From assembly GCA_030549495.1 (NCBI GenBank), contig JAUIRK010000710.1, positions 124,001-188,000 of the forward strand: DNA of 64,000 nucleotides, written 5' to 3'. Positions 12,861-23,703 of this stretch are shown here, piece after piece. The translations under genes and the position numbers were made by a program. This stretch comes from Nectonema munidae (Eukaryota; Nematomorpha; Nectonematoida; Nectonematidae). Every line of letters begins with the position of its first letter. Positions within the stretch are counted from its first letter, which is position 1. Below the pieces are notes generated by a model. That model did no database searches and was not told the DNA's origin. It worked only from the letters and a program-made list of their open reading frames with translations.

Positions 12861-14439
12861 CTTTTTAGCTCTTTTAAAAATTTCATTGATCTTCATTTGT
12901 TCATTATATCATTTTAATTGCAGAATTTTTTCTTGTCTACCCTTTACTATTACTTTTTTACATAAATGTTTTTCTTCTTTACACAATCTGTAGTTTTACT
13001 TTTCTGAAAACTTTTAAAAGTGTCTCTTTTTCTTCTTATAGCTTATTTGCCGTCATACCTCCAAAACCAAGTATTTTTTTTTTTTTTGTTTTTGCTCTAC
13101 CTAAATCTTTCTCTTCTGTTTGTATTAACTCATTTTTAACTTTATCTAAATTATTTAACTTGTTTTTAAACACTCCATTTTTTCAACTTTCTCAATAATC
13201 TTTTAACTTTCAAATTAAGGATTTTTTATCGATTATTAAATTTTTTCCTTACTTTTATTCTATAAAAACTACATCCACAATGATAAGTCCATGTTGAGTT
13301 ACACAATATTCGCTAAGAAAATTTTTAGTTTTAATTAATTTTTTTTGAAATTTGTGAAATCGTAATGTAATATTAAAAGTTTCTTTACCTGATTTAAATG
13401 TAATTCTATGCTCGGTATTTTATTTAAGTAGTAATTAGTGATAAATAAATTGACGCTATCTGCAAAATCTAAAATATTTTTACCATCTTTTATTTAACTA
13501 AAGCTACCCACAACCTCCATGTACCTGCCTATATATAGGTAGCATTATATAGAAATCATCTAAAATATTACAATTTTCTTTCCTAATCCCACCCTAAAAA
13601 TCTTCTTTGATATTTTTCTCGAGATCCGGTTGTGAAATATTTTTGTATCCGCGGAAGAAGATGCGGATGCAGATATCAAATTTGACATCCTAGTGGATGC
13701 GAATGTCAGAATTAATTTTTTTAGAGAACACGGATTCGGATATCATAATTGGTATTCTAAGCAAGCGCAAGTACTTCCAAAAAATTTAGAGAGAAGATGG
13801 CAATATCATAAAGCATCATGCTTATCCTATCGAAACAAACTTTGCGGTATATAGAAAAAAGAAAAATGTTTGAAAATTGTGGTTATGCGGATGTTGAAAC
13901 TTAAATGATCCACGGATGAGGATGTTAAGAGGATGTAAGCATTTTTGCATCCTACCACTAACTCTGTTTACATTGACTATTTAACCAAGCAAATCTATTT
14001 TAATCAGTATACCTACGCCTGCTGTCTCCGTACAATTTCCAGGCCCATATTTTACAACTATGAAATGAAAAATTAAATTAACGATTTATCAGATTCATTT
14101 ATAAAAGTGATATAAGGAAAGCATTGTTATTCATTAAAAGTTTGCCTGAAACCAATCAATAAGGTAATGAATGCTGTAGTTTAATGAAAATATTCTATGA
14201 ACTGATTTGATCAATATTGCATCAAAAGGTGCTGCAGCCGTAACTGGAAAGCGGGAACACCTTGTTTGTAAAATAAAATCTGTCTTTCCTAACATCATTT
14301 GGTTTTTGAGAATAATGCAGGAGACAGGCAAGAAGCAATCAACCCGGCCATACCTGAAATCAACTTTGTCAATTCAAACTCACTAAATGACCGAAGGAAG
14401 GAGATACAATCTTCCATTGTTAAACAGAAGCTAATGTTG
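12861..14439. other. gene-free DNA with an old hAT-like scrap
   Basis: No gene supported. Bases about 13620-13960 contain repeated GGATGCGGATG/ATCCGCGG motifs like those of the hAT element at 59833-60519 and are probably a worn relative. The end GCATCCTACCACTAACTC has no clear matching start. Confidence 0.45.
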
Positions 14440-14505
14440 TCAGGATCAAGAATCCAACCCGGGAGAGGAGAGCTAAAATTTCTGCAATACCAAACGCTAG
14501 GAGAA
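14440..14505 (-). mobile_element. SINE head fragment, family 2
   Basis: The - strand reads GCGTTTGGTATTGCAGAAAT, TTTAGCTCTCC and CCCGGGTTGGATTCTTGATC, with a box B-like GGTTGGATTC. The first part is nearly the same as the - strand of 20842-20907, so this is a dispersed tRNA-like repeat. The short + strand open frame across it is not a gene. Confidence 0.5.
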
Positions 14506-16084
14506 AAAGTTTGAATGAATTTTGGTTAAAAGAAAATAATATTTGGACCCCTTGAGTAACTTAATTAAAAAATTGGAAAATAAATTTTGAATAAAAAACT
14601 AAAAAAATAAAAAATATAAAAAAAAACTAATAAAAAACACAAAGTCCATGTCCAATTCTGAATATAAACTAAAGATATAAGCTAAATGGTAAAAAGCTTT
14701 CGGAGATAATTTCTGTTTGCAGATGGTGAAGTGTTTTAGAATTGTTTACACAGTTAATAATATAATTGGCATTTTAAAATGAACATCTTTGTTGATGCAC
14801 ACAACGTCTAAAGAAAAAGAATTTTATATGGTTAAGCAAATAAAGATGCCATGATGATAATCAAAAAAAATTCATCCTTACACACCACCTGTAAAACAGC
14901 GCTCTCCTTCAACAATACATTTTGCCTTTTCAACAAAAGACACTCACAAAATTCCTTCCCTCACTTCGAGAACTTGTTACTTTCTTCTCTGGTAAAATTG
15001 TAGTGATTTTACATCTCACAAGTCCTACAATCTTTCCTCCCTATTCCTTGTTTATACAAAAAGGAAAAAGCCGGATATTCCAGGGATAATTTTTGTGAAA
15101 CTTCTTCCTCTTTATTAATTTTTATGTTTATTTGTAATTATTATTATTATTATTATCGGTCTCGGATCCAACAGAAGAATGGGATCCTATAAACAGAGAG
15201 GTAATAGGAATGTCAAGCGACATCTGGATGACCCTAGTTTAGTGGGATGGAAAGTCCAGGTAGACCTAGACTCAGCATTCCGGGCGGGCCACGATATCCG
15301 AAAGGATGGGTGCGAACGTCACAAACAACTTAACTTATCTTAACTTAACTTATATATTAGTTAATTAGTTCATCTGTTAGCTAAAAAGTTAATTAACTAG
15401 TTAATTGGTATAATTGATAAAAATAAATTAATTTCAAAACAATTAAAAATATATTTGTTCCAATTTTTTATCATTAAAGAGGAACTAAAAAAAATTCTTA
15501 CAAAATGAAGTAGTAGGAAAATGCAATACATCCCTGTTTTACCATTAGCAAAGTCTTTAAAGACAGCGCTAAAATCAAACTTCATTTAGATTTGATGACA
15601 ATTTTTCAATGACTTGTATCATAACTATAATATTTTTTATGTTTAAAAATTATCGACATCTGCCCTCATATGTTAGGGTAGTGTAATAAAATGAATATAT
15701 TACTTCTTCACGGAATATTTTGAAGTACACTTTATAATACAAAATATTTTTTCTAAAAATTCGTTTCTTTTCATATGTGTGAAAAGTGAATGCATAAAAT
15801 GTTTCTTCTTCACTAATCTTATAAATTCTTTCCCAACTTCACATAATAATCAAAAGAATTGGCCATGATACGGAGAGCATTCCTTTGATTACTATTCTAT
15901 AAAATATGTAAGAAAAAGCTTTTTCTATTTCTTTTTTTCAATGACCTTCTTTGCAGTTTTATACCAATTTTTTCTTTCAAATAAATGGCTACTTCTTTTA
16001 TTTTTATAATTGATATCATCATTTTGTTTTGCTATCTCTAATATCATATCATTTAGAATTGGAAGTTGAGATTATTTATTTGTA
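14506..16084. other. gene-free DNA with an unclassified GC-richer repeat
   Basis: No gene seen. Bases about 15128-15340 start with an (ATT)n run and continue into unusually GC-rich text (GGGCGGGCCACGATATCCG). This looks like an inserted retroposon with a microsatellite junction, but its family is not recognised. Confidence 0.4.
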
Positions 16085-16236
16085 AGGTAAAGGTAAAGGT
16101 ACCGTGGGGTGTTTTCATCGAGAAGGCACAATTACGCCGCTTGTATCAAACTATGAGAAAGTTGGCTTGATGCGGTATCGAACACAAGACGTTGAGTTAT
16201 CGAAACCCAGTACCTAACCAACCTTACTCACGCTCC
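16085..16236 (-). mobile_element. tRNA-derived SINE, family 1
   Basis: A nearly full copy. The - strand starts GGGAGCGTGAGTAAGGTTGG (tRNA-like box A region), has GTTCGATACCGC as box B, and ends in GGTACCTTTACCTTTACC. It shares its whole length with 16981-17128. Confidence 0.8.
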
Positions 16237-16980
16237 CTAAATGTAAAGTTGAAAAAGGAGGAAATTCATGGACACGCTACAACATCTCCTCAACCCCCTT
16301 GCCACCCCTTATCTTTGAAATAAATGGTTTCAACTTAACATATTTAATTATTCAAAGATTTTTAGTTTGCTAGATATCTAGCTGTTTATTAGTTTGGGCC
16401 AATAGTTAAGTATTTATTACGAAATTCCAAGTACAATTCTTTTCATTTGAGACACTTTTTAGAATCAAAATAGTGGTGTTGTTGTTTATATTTATATGAA
16501 AAGAAGGCCTTCGTAAGAGATCTTTAGCAAAGTTTAACTTTTGTTGAAATTGTGATTCAATTGGTGATTGTTTGGCTTTTGAAACTAGTTGTCTGATGAA
16601 TACTTATAAATTTTATAGGAGACGATTTGCATTCTAACGAACACTGGTATTACATTGAGGCAAAACTTTTTTACTTGAAATGAAGTTTCAACATTTTTAG
16701 ATTAAAAAAGAAAATAAATTTGTCATCTTTATAATCAATTTTATTAAAATAAAAAACTTATATTCCTCATTTACTTACAAATTTGGAATATTTTCGCATA
16801 AAATTTAGGATCCATAAACTTCAGTTATATGTTCTGCTGGCATAAGAGAGACCTCAAAAGTGCTAAAAATTTAAGCATAGATTTCAATTGGTCCTATAAA
16901 CACTAAGAGATATAATAATAACAAGAAGAAGAAGAAGAAGTAGAGGATTTAACTTCAAGTAGGATACAAGAAAACTTATT
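16237..16980. other. gene-free spacer
   Basis: Only AT-rich sequence and a short (AAG)n run at about 16922-16940 were seen between two copies of the same SINE. Confidence 0.5.
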
Positions 16981-17128
16981 AAAGGTAAAGGTACCCCGGG
17001 GTGTTTTCATTGAGAAGGCACAATTGCGCCGCTTGTATCGAACTATGAGGAAAGCAGGCTTGAAGCGGAATCGAACCCATGACCTTAAGTTATCGAATCC
17101 AGCATCTAACCAACCCTACTCACGCCCC
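16981..17128 (-). mobile_element. tRNA-derived SINE, family 1
   Basis: On the - strand it begins GGGGCGTGAGTAGGGTTGGT and has a perfect box B (GGGTTCGATTCC). It continues through the CAAGCGGCGCAATTGTGCC body to a GGGGTACCTTTACCTTT end. It is the cleanest copy in the window and lies 744 bp from another copy in the same orientation. Confidence 0.8.
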
Positions 17129-17556
17129 AAAAAGTATTTCAATAAAAGTTAAATGAGGTAAATAAGCTGAAAAGAGTAAAGCTTTCATTCAAATAAATTC
17201 TTTTCTCACGAATTTTCAAACCTCTCTTCTCTTCTTCAAATCAAATCTACTGTTGCAAGATGGGGAAAAAGGTGGATTTGATATTTATACAAGAACAGAA
17301 TGGGGGTGAAAATTTATGGTTGTGAATAAGAATTGTAATTGATATGAAAAATCATACTTTCAATTATGCTAAGAAGATATAATAAAAATTAAGTTGATTT
17401 TATTTTGATAAAACAGCTTTTATTTTATACCATATGAATAAAATTATTCTGATAAAATTTTAATCATGTTTTTTTTATAAAAGTACAAACTTCACTTACT
17501 ATATGACAAAAAATTGTGAATAGCGTCAATAAAAAACTTTAAAAAAAATTTTAAAC

Positions 17557-17593
17557 GTGTGCCCCCCATAAAAAAATTCTGGATACGCCACTG
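17557..17593 (-). repeat. terminus of a CAGTGGCG-type transposon
   Basis: The - strand reads CAGTGGCGTATCCAGAATTT, followed by a run of T and GGGGGGCAC. This is the widespread terminus of a non-autonomous DNA transposon family, probably hAT. The opposite end was not found, so it is a solo remnant. Confidence 0.55.
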
Positions 17594-18420
17594 ACAATTC
17601 TTAGATATCATAAGGTTTGATTTAAATTGGAAAAGTTTGCGAATTTGCTTTCTGAATGATGAAAATTCTTTTTTATAATGACCTATAAAACATAACGCAT
17701 TTGTGTTAAAAGAACAGATTTTGATGACATCATTTTCTTTTTTTTTATTAAGAGTAGGTAAAATGCAGGGGAGCTGCCGATATTTCATTGATGGGCATTT
17801 GCTCACATAATACTTGTAGAACATGAGGCGTGCAAGCTCTAAAAATTTCTCTCTTTAAATTATCCCCCTACCTATATTGTATATGGGCATAGCTGTGGAC
17901 ACAGTCATGATTGAAAGTTTCATCAGTGGATTTTGCTTATACTTTGCTTGGTGTTAAATGAGTAGTTAGAGATACGAAAAACACTATTCACGCAACATCT
18001 GATGAAATAATCGTCATCTTCATCACCGTTAGTGTACTTTTCGTTCATTCACCAGGGCTGAGTGCAGATGTCACTCATCCACGTTAAAATTGTTATCATT
18101 GAAATTTTGTTAAACTAATTTGAATAGAAGGCCTCCCTAATTGGCGCCTTCCCATTCCACATCTTTTGCAGGTGATTGATGGGATGATAGGAGGTCTTCT
18201 TGGAAAGCGAATTTCTTCTTCCATTCAATCATCATCAGCATCATTATTTTCCAAAGAGGGAATCTATTTGCGAAACCTCACCAATTTTAATCCAAACCAA
18301 AGTTATTTCCATTCAAATTCTTTCTCACACACACACCTCAGACGTGGTGATGGCGTAGAGGAGTTGTGTGTTGAAAATCTGAACAAAATAGAGCACATCT
18401 GCACAATTTCGCGCACAATT

Positions 18421-18428
18421 TTCCCACG
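18421..18428 (-). promoter_or_regulatory. CSL/Su(H)-type site (CGTGGGAA)
   Basis: The + strand reads TTCCCACG, so the - strand is CGTGGGAA, a perfect fit to the YGTGRGAA consensus for the Notch effector CSL/Su(H). A second, oppositely oriented copy lies at 18531. Binding is inferred from the motif alone. Confidence 0.45.
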
Positions 18429-18483
18429 ATACCTCGCATAGCTCTATCACCTGAAAGTAGAAGGATCTGTAGTGTTCACACGT

Positions 18484-18514
18484 ACACACACACACACACA
18501 CACACAGACACACA
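18484..18514 (+). repeat. (CA)n microsatellite
   Basis: An almost pure CA run with one GA interruption, sitting between the two CSL-type sites in the HLH gene's upstream region. It produces valine/cysteine-rich spurious open frames on the other strand. Confidence 0.95.
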
Positions 18515-18530
18515 CTTACACATGCGAGAC

Positions 18531-18538
18531 CGTGGGAA
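18531..18538 (+). promoter_or_regulatory. CSL/Su(H)-type site (CGTGGGAA)
   Basis: Second perfect CGTGGGAA, on the + strand, 122 bp upstream of the TATA box. Together with the inverted copy at 18421 it makes a two-site arrangement, wider than the classic 15-17 bp paired site. Confidence 0.45.
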
Positions 18539-18626
18539 TGTATATCGGTACACTTGAATGCAAAGACAAAACCATATACCCTTGATACACAGAGAGAGAG
18601 TGTGTGGTGTGTGCTGAATCCAGCAG

Positions 18627-18631
18627 CCAAT
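18627..18631 (+). promoter_or_regulatory. CCAAT box
   Basis: CAGCCAATCAAAT is a good NF-Y-type CCAAT box, 22 bp upstream of the TATA box and followed by the GC-rich CGCCCCACCC. Confidence 0.55.
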
Positions 18632-18652
18632 CAAATCGCCCCACCCATCCTT

Positions 18653-18658
18653 TATAAA
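18653..18658 (+). promoter_or_regulatory. TATA box
   Basis: TTTATAAATG sits in a locally GC-rich background. An initiator-like TCCACTC places a start near 18681, 28 bp downstream, which is the normal TATA-to-start distance. From there the first ATG is at 18794, giving a 5' leader of about 113 nt with no upstream ATG. Confidence 0.65.
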
Positions 18659-18793
18659 TGGAAGGAGATAAGCAGCATCCACTCGCTATTTATTCTTCGA
18701 AGCCTGACATATCAGCACAACGTTGTTTCCAACTTTGCTTCCACTTTTCCGACTTTCTTACTTTTATCTCTTGAAAAGGCTTTCCCCACACAA

Positions 18794-18809
18794 ATGAAAT
18801 CTTGTTGCA
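18794..18809 (+). CDS. HLH gene, coding exon 1
   Basis: Five codons (MKSCC) plus one base. The ATG is the first in the predicted transcript. The exon ends GCA|GTAAGT, an excellent donor, in phase 1. The coding part is tiny, and the link to exon 2 rests on phase and splice-signal quality. Confidence 0.6.
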
Positions 18810-21800
18810 GTAAGTCTGAACAATTTTTACAATTATACTTCATCCACTTCTTTCCCGCATTGCATATTAGATCTATAGTAATCGTGTATTTTTTTTTATC
18901 CAAACCAGAATATAGATATAAACTCTGAATACTTTTACTTTCCTCATTCCAAATCTCACATTTTTCATTTCCAAAACATAGCAATATAGCAAGATGCTAC
19001 TACTAATATTGGAAAAATTATAGGCATAAACTTATAGCAAATGCTTTAACTATTTCATAAGAACATAAATCTATTAGTTCACAACCAAATATGATAAAGT
19101 TATTAAGGGTATTGCAATACTGCTAAAAACAAGCATATCCCAAATTTAAATGACTTATTTGGATGTCAAAAAAAGTAATATTTTTTAAATGAATTGATAT
19201 ATTTTTGGTATTTATCAAATTTTGCGAAACGAAGCTCACGGATTCAATGGTTGTTCAATTTTTAAAATTGAGACAAAATATCGATATGATTTGAATTGCT
19301 CGGCAATCAAAGAAAAGTATATTTTTAATCAAGGCTACGAAGTAGGAGGGAACATATCCGATTTCTTTTCATAGTATTAAATTAATCTAGTATTAGTATT
19401 TACATAAGATACAAAATTCGTTCGTCAAAAAACGGAAAAAAATCGAACGTAATTTTATCAAAACATAATTACAAGTAGTGGAAGATGAAAAAGAGATTAC
19501 AGAAGACATACGATATTTTAAAGTATTTATATATGCAAATTTTATATGATTTGTTAAAGACTTTGCCAGTTGAGTTAACTCGTGAACCAAATACCATCAC
19601 TAGTTTAAAATAAGATATCTATTTCTCGATACCTTTATAACTTTTTTCTACAATCAATATTCTAAACTAGAAAAAAGATTAATCGTTTCATTAATTAATT
19701 ATTATTATTGTTATTGAGAAATGAGGTTTAAAATCTAATTGCTTCACTTATCTCTAGTATTATTATTTATAAGAAAAGAGCAAGTATGAAGGTTATGAAA
19801 AACTGTATTCTAAAATTTTCCAACCCACAGGAACATTAAAACTCAAAGTATGCACATTTTGAGAGAAAAGCACGTTATGTTTTACGAATGAAGCAGAAAG
19901 ACGATAGAGATTCAAGTTCAACGATGCAATTTAAGATCCCATTCGTATATAAAAGTTAATCCTTCAATTAATGCCTAGTGCAAATATTTAGTCCCAATTC
20001 TTGACATAATTTCGATATATCTTTGTACTTTAAAAGCTGTACTTAGTGAAGTGGATACTGAAAATGGGAAAAAAATTTGAAATTGTAAATCATATCAGCG
20101 ATAATAGCTATGAAATGTTTTCTAATGCAGTTATTTTGATCGTTTAGAAGGAGTGAATAAGTCCTGCTTTTCTCACAATAAGTCTCTTTTACTCAAGAGA
20201 AGAATCTTGTCCAAGTTTCGTCCATCAAAAAAGCGTGATGATTCCGAAGAGAGCAAAGCGCTAAAAAGTCTTCAAAACGTTATTCCTTCTCTAAAATTCA
20301 CAAATAAAGAAGTTTCGGAGGTACGCATTCACTACGCATCTTCTTTTCTTTGAAGCAAAGCTTGAATCGCGAATTCAAAAGATAGAATGTTGTGCACCAA
20401 GTCTAAAGGATTCATTCCAAACTTGATGCCCGGCATTTCTTTTACAATTCGCATTGAAGGGTTCGTTGTTAAAACATTGGCCAAGCAAATGTTCTATAAT
20501 CTATAGTGAAGGGAAGGCAAAACAAAAGTCCGTTTTTAGTATCCGTTATCCGTAGATAGCTTAGCATTAAAGAGGCGTGAGTTAAAAGTAAAATCCTTAG
20601 CGTCTTTAGTTTTTTTAATTCCTACTTGATTTAAATCTCTATGTTGGCCCAGACCTAAGATCTGCAATCAATCATAATGCAGCGGACTAATTAAAACGTG
20701 GCTTGAGATGTTCGATAAAGTAATGTGCAGCAAACATCTCAAATACAACAGCGCATCTCGTCTCATTCAAAATATTCTTACATATATTTATATACCGCCA
20801 TATGTCTTTTGCGTACTTGCTATATCTCTTTCTATTCAATACTGGCTTTTGGGGTTCCATTTAAATTTCTGCAATAGCAAACGCGTTTACCGCTAAGCCA
20901 TATGTGGAAAGAATTTGCATAAAACAATTGCGCTTTAACGAGACTACCTGTCTGTAACAATCACTGATTGACACATTTCAATTTTGCAACTTGTTAAATC
21001 ACCTTCCATACACCAGACATTTATGTATATTGCAATCAATACCTTAATAACTAAATATCAATAAAACTTTCCAATTAATTAACTCTATTAATTTTTAATT
21101 AATTATAAATTATATTTATTTATTTCAAAAAAGCGTTAATATATACCCTTTGCATTAAGGCATGGGAGGTTTTTGGTCAAATTCAGTAAGGCCAAAGTGC
21201 ATATCTAATTGAGCTTCACTTTAATTTTTCTAAATGCTTAATGATAATGAAAAAGAGAGATGTTATCTAATTATTTTTTTTTCGTTTTAGCTGGATATAC
21301 TAGAAGAAGCAATAAACCACATAAACATCCTTGAAAAAAAAATATTCGTGAACATATATTACAGGTAAACAAATTTTATATTTGAAGGTGGCAAAATCTG
21401 AATCACGTTTAACTTTTTTAAGGTTTTAACTTTTGGTTTTTTTCCCATAAAAATGGAGAATACGATAAAGCTTTGTCATTAATTCAATCATTAGTGATTT
21501 TAGTCTTTTATAGAAAAATTTTATTTGAAAGAAAATGTATTGTGTTAATAAACACTGATTGTTAAGTAAATGAATTAAATACAGTTTATTATAGAGGATT
21601 TATGTAGCTTGAAAGAATGTAATTTACTTAAGTAACGAAACATTGATTATATTATCAAATTACACAAGAAGTCTGAGTTTAATTCAGATTCATTAGGAAA
21701 AAAATATCCAATTTTTGAAATTTTTTTCTGAATATGTCAGTTTAATCAGTTATTTAAATATTTTATTTTTTAAAACTTTTGATACAAAATACTTTCTCAA

Positions 21801-22130
21801 AATCAACACAAGTAACAAAAATGGCCAAATACAGCAATTTCCTTTGAATTGCGAAAAATATGATTTATTTGAGAAAAATAATATAAGAGGGAATTTCCTT
21901 TGGTTAACCAGGGCAGAGGATATGTTGGTTGAGGCGCAAGCTAAGCAACTACTTGTCTGTTCAAATCTCACTGGGAGTACTTTCTAAAAATTATTTAATT
22001 TGCGAAAATTATTAGTGATTCAGCTTTTTTCCGTTACATGTTTCAAAATATCCTGATAATTTGAATGCAAACTAAATATTTCCTTTTTCTCTACAGACTT
22101 CAAGATATAAACATTTCAAGTCAAACGTAA
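18794..22130 (+). CDS. Id/extramacrochaetae-like helix-loop-helix protein, four exons
   Basis: The spliced product is 98 residues from exons 18794-18809, 20148-20320, 21291-21364 and 22097-22130. Intron phases are 1, 0 and 2, and every junction is GT-AG and phase-consistent. The HLH runs from about residue 38 to 82: helix 1 ALKSLQNVIPSL, loop KFTNKEVSE, helix 2 LDILEEAINHINILEKKI. The spacing and key residues (L..L...IP.L, N-K..S, L/V-[DE]-I-L..AI.HI..L) match Id/emc proteins. The stretch before the HLH (KRRILSKFRPSKKRDDSEES) is basic but lacks the ERxR DNA-contact pattern, so it probably acts as a dominant-negative dimer partner of bHLH factors in the nucleus. No Orange domain or WRPW tail is seen. 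It is short for the family (usually over 110 residues). Function is inferred from the fold; a divergent true bHLH protein remains possible. Confidence 0.75.
20148..20320 (+). CDS. HLH gene, exon 2 (helix 1 and loop)
   Basis: The acceptor TGATCGTTTAG fits the phase-1 donor of exon 1. An alternative acceptor at 20130 would require phase 2 and does not fit. There is no in-frame ATG before an upstream stop at 20123, so an upstream exon is required. The exon encodes the basic linker, helix 1 and loop, ending VSE|GTACGC in phase 0. Confidence 0.75.
20842..20907 (-). mobile_element. SINE head fragment, family 2
   Basis: Inside HLH intron 2. The - strand reads CCACATATGGCTTAGCGGTA then AACGCGTTTGC and TTGCAGAAATTTAA, with a tRNA-like box A (TGGCTTAGCGGTAAACG). 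It is related to 14440-14505. Confidence 0.5.
21291..21364 (+). CDS. HLH gene, exon 3 (helix 2)
   Basis: It follows a strong acceptor (TTTTTTTTCGTTTTAG). It encodes LDILEEAINHINILEKKI and a short hydrophobic/aromatic continuation (FVNIYY), then ends AG|GTAAAC in phase 2. The intron interrupts the HLH exactly between loop and helix 2. Confidence 0.8.
22097..22130 (+). CDS. HLH gene, exon 4 (C-terminus)
   Basis: It follows the acceptor TTTCTCTACAG. It completes an Arg codon and adds LQDINISSQT and the TAA stop at 22128-22130. The 3' UTR then runs to the AATAAA at 22250. Confidence 0.7.
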
Positions 22131-22249
22131 AAAGAGCTTGAAGAGCAAGAAGTGAAAGATGGCGCCAATATTTTCTGAATTTTTTTTTGTTATTTGCTTT
22201 GCAAAATGTTAATTTATTCACATGAAATATAATTATTTATTGTTATTTA

Positions 22250-22255
22250 AATAAA
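22250..22255 (+). terminator. polyadenylation signal of the HLH gene
   Basis: AATAAA lies 120 bp after the stop codon, in an AT-rich 3' UTR. Confidence 0.55.
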
Positions 22256-23074
22256 TTATTATCAAGACTACTCTTTAACTTTATCCATCTTGTTCACCGA
22301 GAGTTAAAATGGAATATTCAGACTAAATTTTTTATGAAAGTGCGGAGGGAGGGGAATGATACATTTCTTTGTTTATTATTAGAAAAGATTATTTGAAAAT
22401 TGACATATTAAAGATCATAAACTATAAATATGAAAATTTTCATAAAATATATTGAAAGCATACTACGCACAGACGTAGACAAGAACGCAACATGTGGCCG
22501 CTCTCTAGTCCTGATGTGAAGTTTGACATCTCGGGGAAAATTAGTTTGGATGTCCAAAAAAAGTTCACTTATTTCAATATCTTTGGATTCTATAGTTTTA
22601 GAAGTTTGATCCAAATTTGTACGAACTTTAACGTTATCCGTATATATTAAACTTTGCACGGATTCGTTGTAATAGGGATCGTATGTGCCGTTACTATTCC
22701 TATCAACACTTGCCTCATTTTGTTTTGAAAAGAGCAGTTTTCACATATTATTATCTAACCGAAGAAAAGCGATTTGTTCTCAATGATTTCAACATTTTTC
22801 ATTTTAATTGCTCACTCATTTATTTTACGTCAACACGAAACTTGCAAACGCCTTAAAAAAAAGCAAATTGGGTAAATTGTTGAATGTTCTAATTTTTTTG
22901 GTATGTTACGCACTCAACTAATTTTTGCTTCGCCTTTCTCAACTGCAATTGATAAAAAGAATATACAAATTAGGAAACTATTTTTTCTTGAATTAAAAAA
23001 TTATTTCGGATTCCTTTTATTAATTCCATGTTTCCATCTTTGGAAAGGTCGTCCTCTTTTCCCTTTTTCCCATT
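22256..23074. other. intergenic, nothing recognised
   Basis: The - strand open frame at 22408-22659 contains RTRERPHVAFLSTSVRS, but no family was recognised and no splice signals frame it. Confidence 0.45.
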
Positions 23075-23703
23075 ATTGGTCAATCCATTATTCTGCGCAC
23101 TGCATCCTTCTTTTCGTTTCTAAGAACATGCCCAAACCATCGAAGACTACTTCGTTCAATCACACTCATCACGCAAACCATAACATTACTCTTTTTCCTA
23201 ACCTCTTCATTCTTGATGTGATCTTTCAGAGAGACTCCTATTATTTTCCTCAGCATACTCACTTCGGTTGTTGCAAATCTGTTCTCATCTTTCTTTTTTA
23301 AACTCAGACACTGCTCCATATGACATCGCTGCTCTTATAATTGTTGTATACATTTTTGCCTTTAACTTTGCTGAACATCTTTTGTCGTACATGATTGCTT
23401 TAACTTCTTTCCACTTCATCGAGTTTAGTCCGTTCTGCAGTTTTTCTTTACTGTCCTCAGCCAGAATTTCCAAGTCATCAGCAAAAGTAATCCCCATAGT
23501 TCATACGCTCGAACTTCTTCAGATATGACATCAATGACGATAGCAAACAAAAGTGGGCTCAAAGCTGAATCCTGATGCAGACCAACTTTAACGCCAAATC
23601 CTCTGGAGAGACAATTTGTCGTTCTAACAGCACTTTTGCTTTCTTTATACATTTCGACTACTATTCTGACTATTTTTTTTGTAACGTTCTTTTTCTCAGG
23701 CAA
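23075..23703 (-). pseudogene. LINE reverse-transcriptase fragment with FADD box
   Basis: Reading the - strand, the frames give IVRIVVEMYKESKSAVRTTN, then VKVGLHQDSALSPLLFAIVI. These are followed by the catalytic FADD (ITFADDLEILAEDSKEKLQN) and thumb-like text (CSAKLKAKMYTTIIRAAMSYG). The end is ATTEVSMLRKIIGVSLKDHI and SSLRWFGHVLRNEKKD. This order is the C-terminal half of a non-LTR retrotransposon RT of the GLHQGSALSP type. Two frame changes and a deletion after FADD show it is dead. Neither the endonuclease nor the 3' UTR was found. The clade (RTE- or Jockey-like) is not decided. Confidence 0.85.

Larger units (their letters stand above)
18121..18680 (+). promoter_or_regulatory. compact upstream regulatory region of the HLH gene
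   Basis: This stretch is free of recognisable transposons and richer in G+C than its neighbours. It ends in a textbook core promoter. It contains E-boxes (CAGGTG at 18169-18174, CACCTG at 18448-18453), two CGTGGGAA sites, a CA microsatellite, a CCAAT box and a TATA box. That density of sites directly before a regulatory-type gene suggests a real enhancer/promoter. The open frames that cross it have no recognisable protein motif. Confidence 0.6.

Noticed and set aside
18166-18441. A 91-codon open frame upstream of the HLH gene
   Set aside because: It overlaps the promoter-like region, is Ser-rich from simple sequence, has no known motif and lies upstream of the predicted transcription start.
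18325-18682. Cys/Val-rich open frames on the - strand
   Set aside because: They are the translation of the CA microsatellite.
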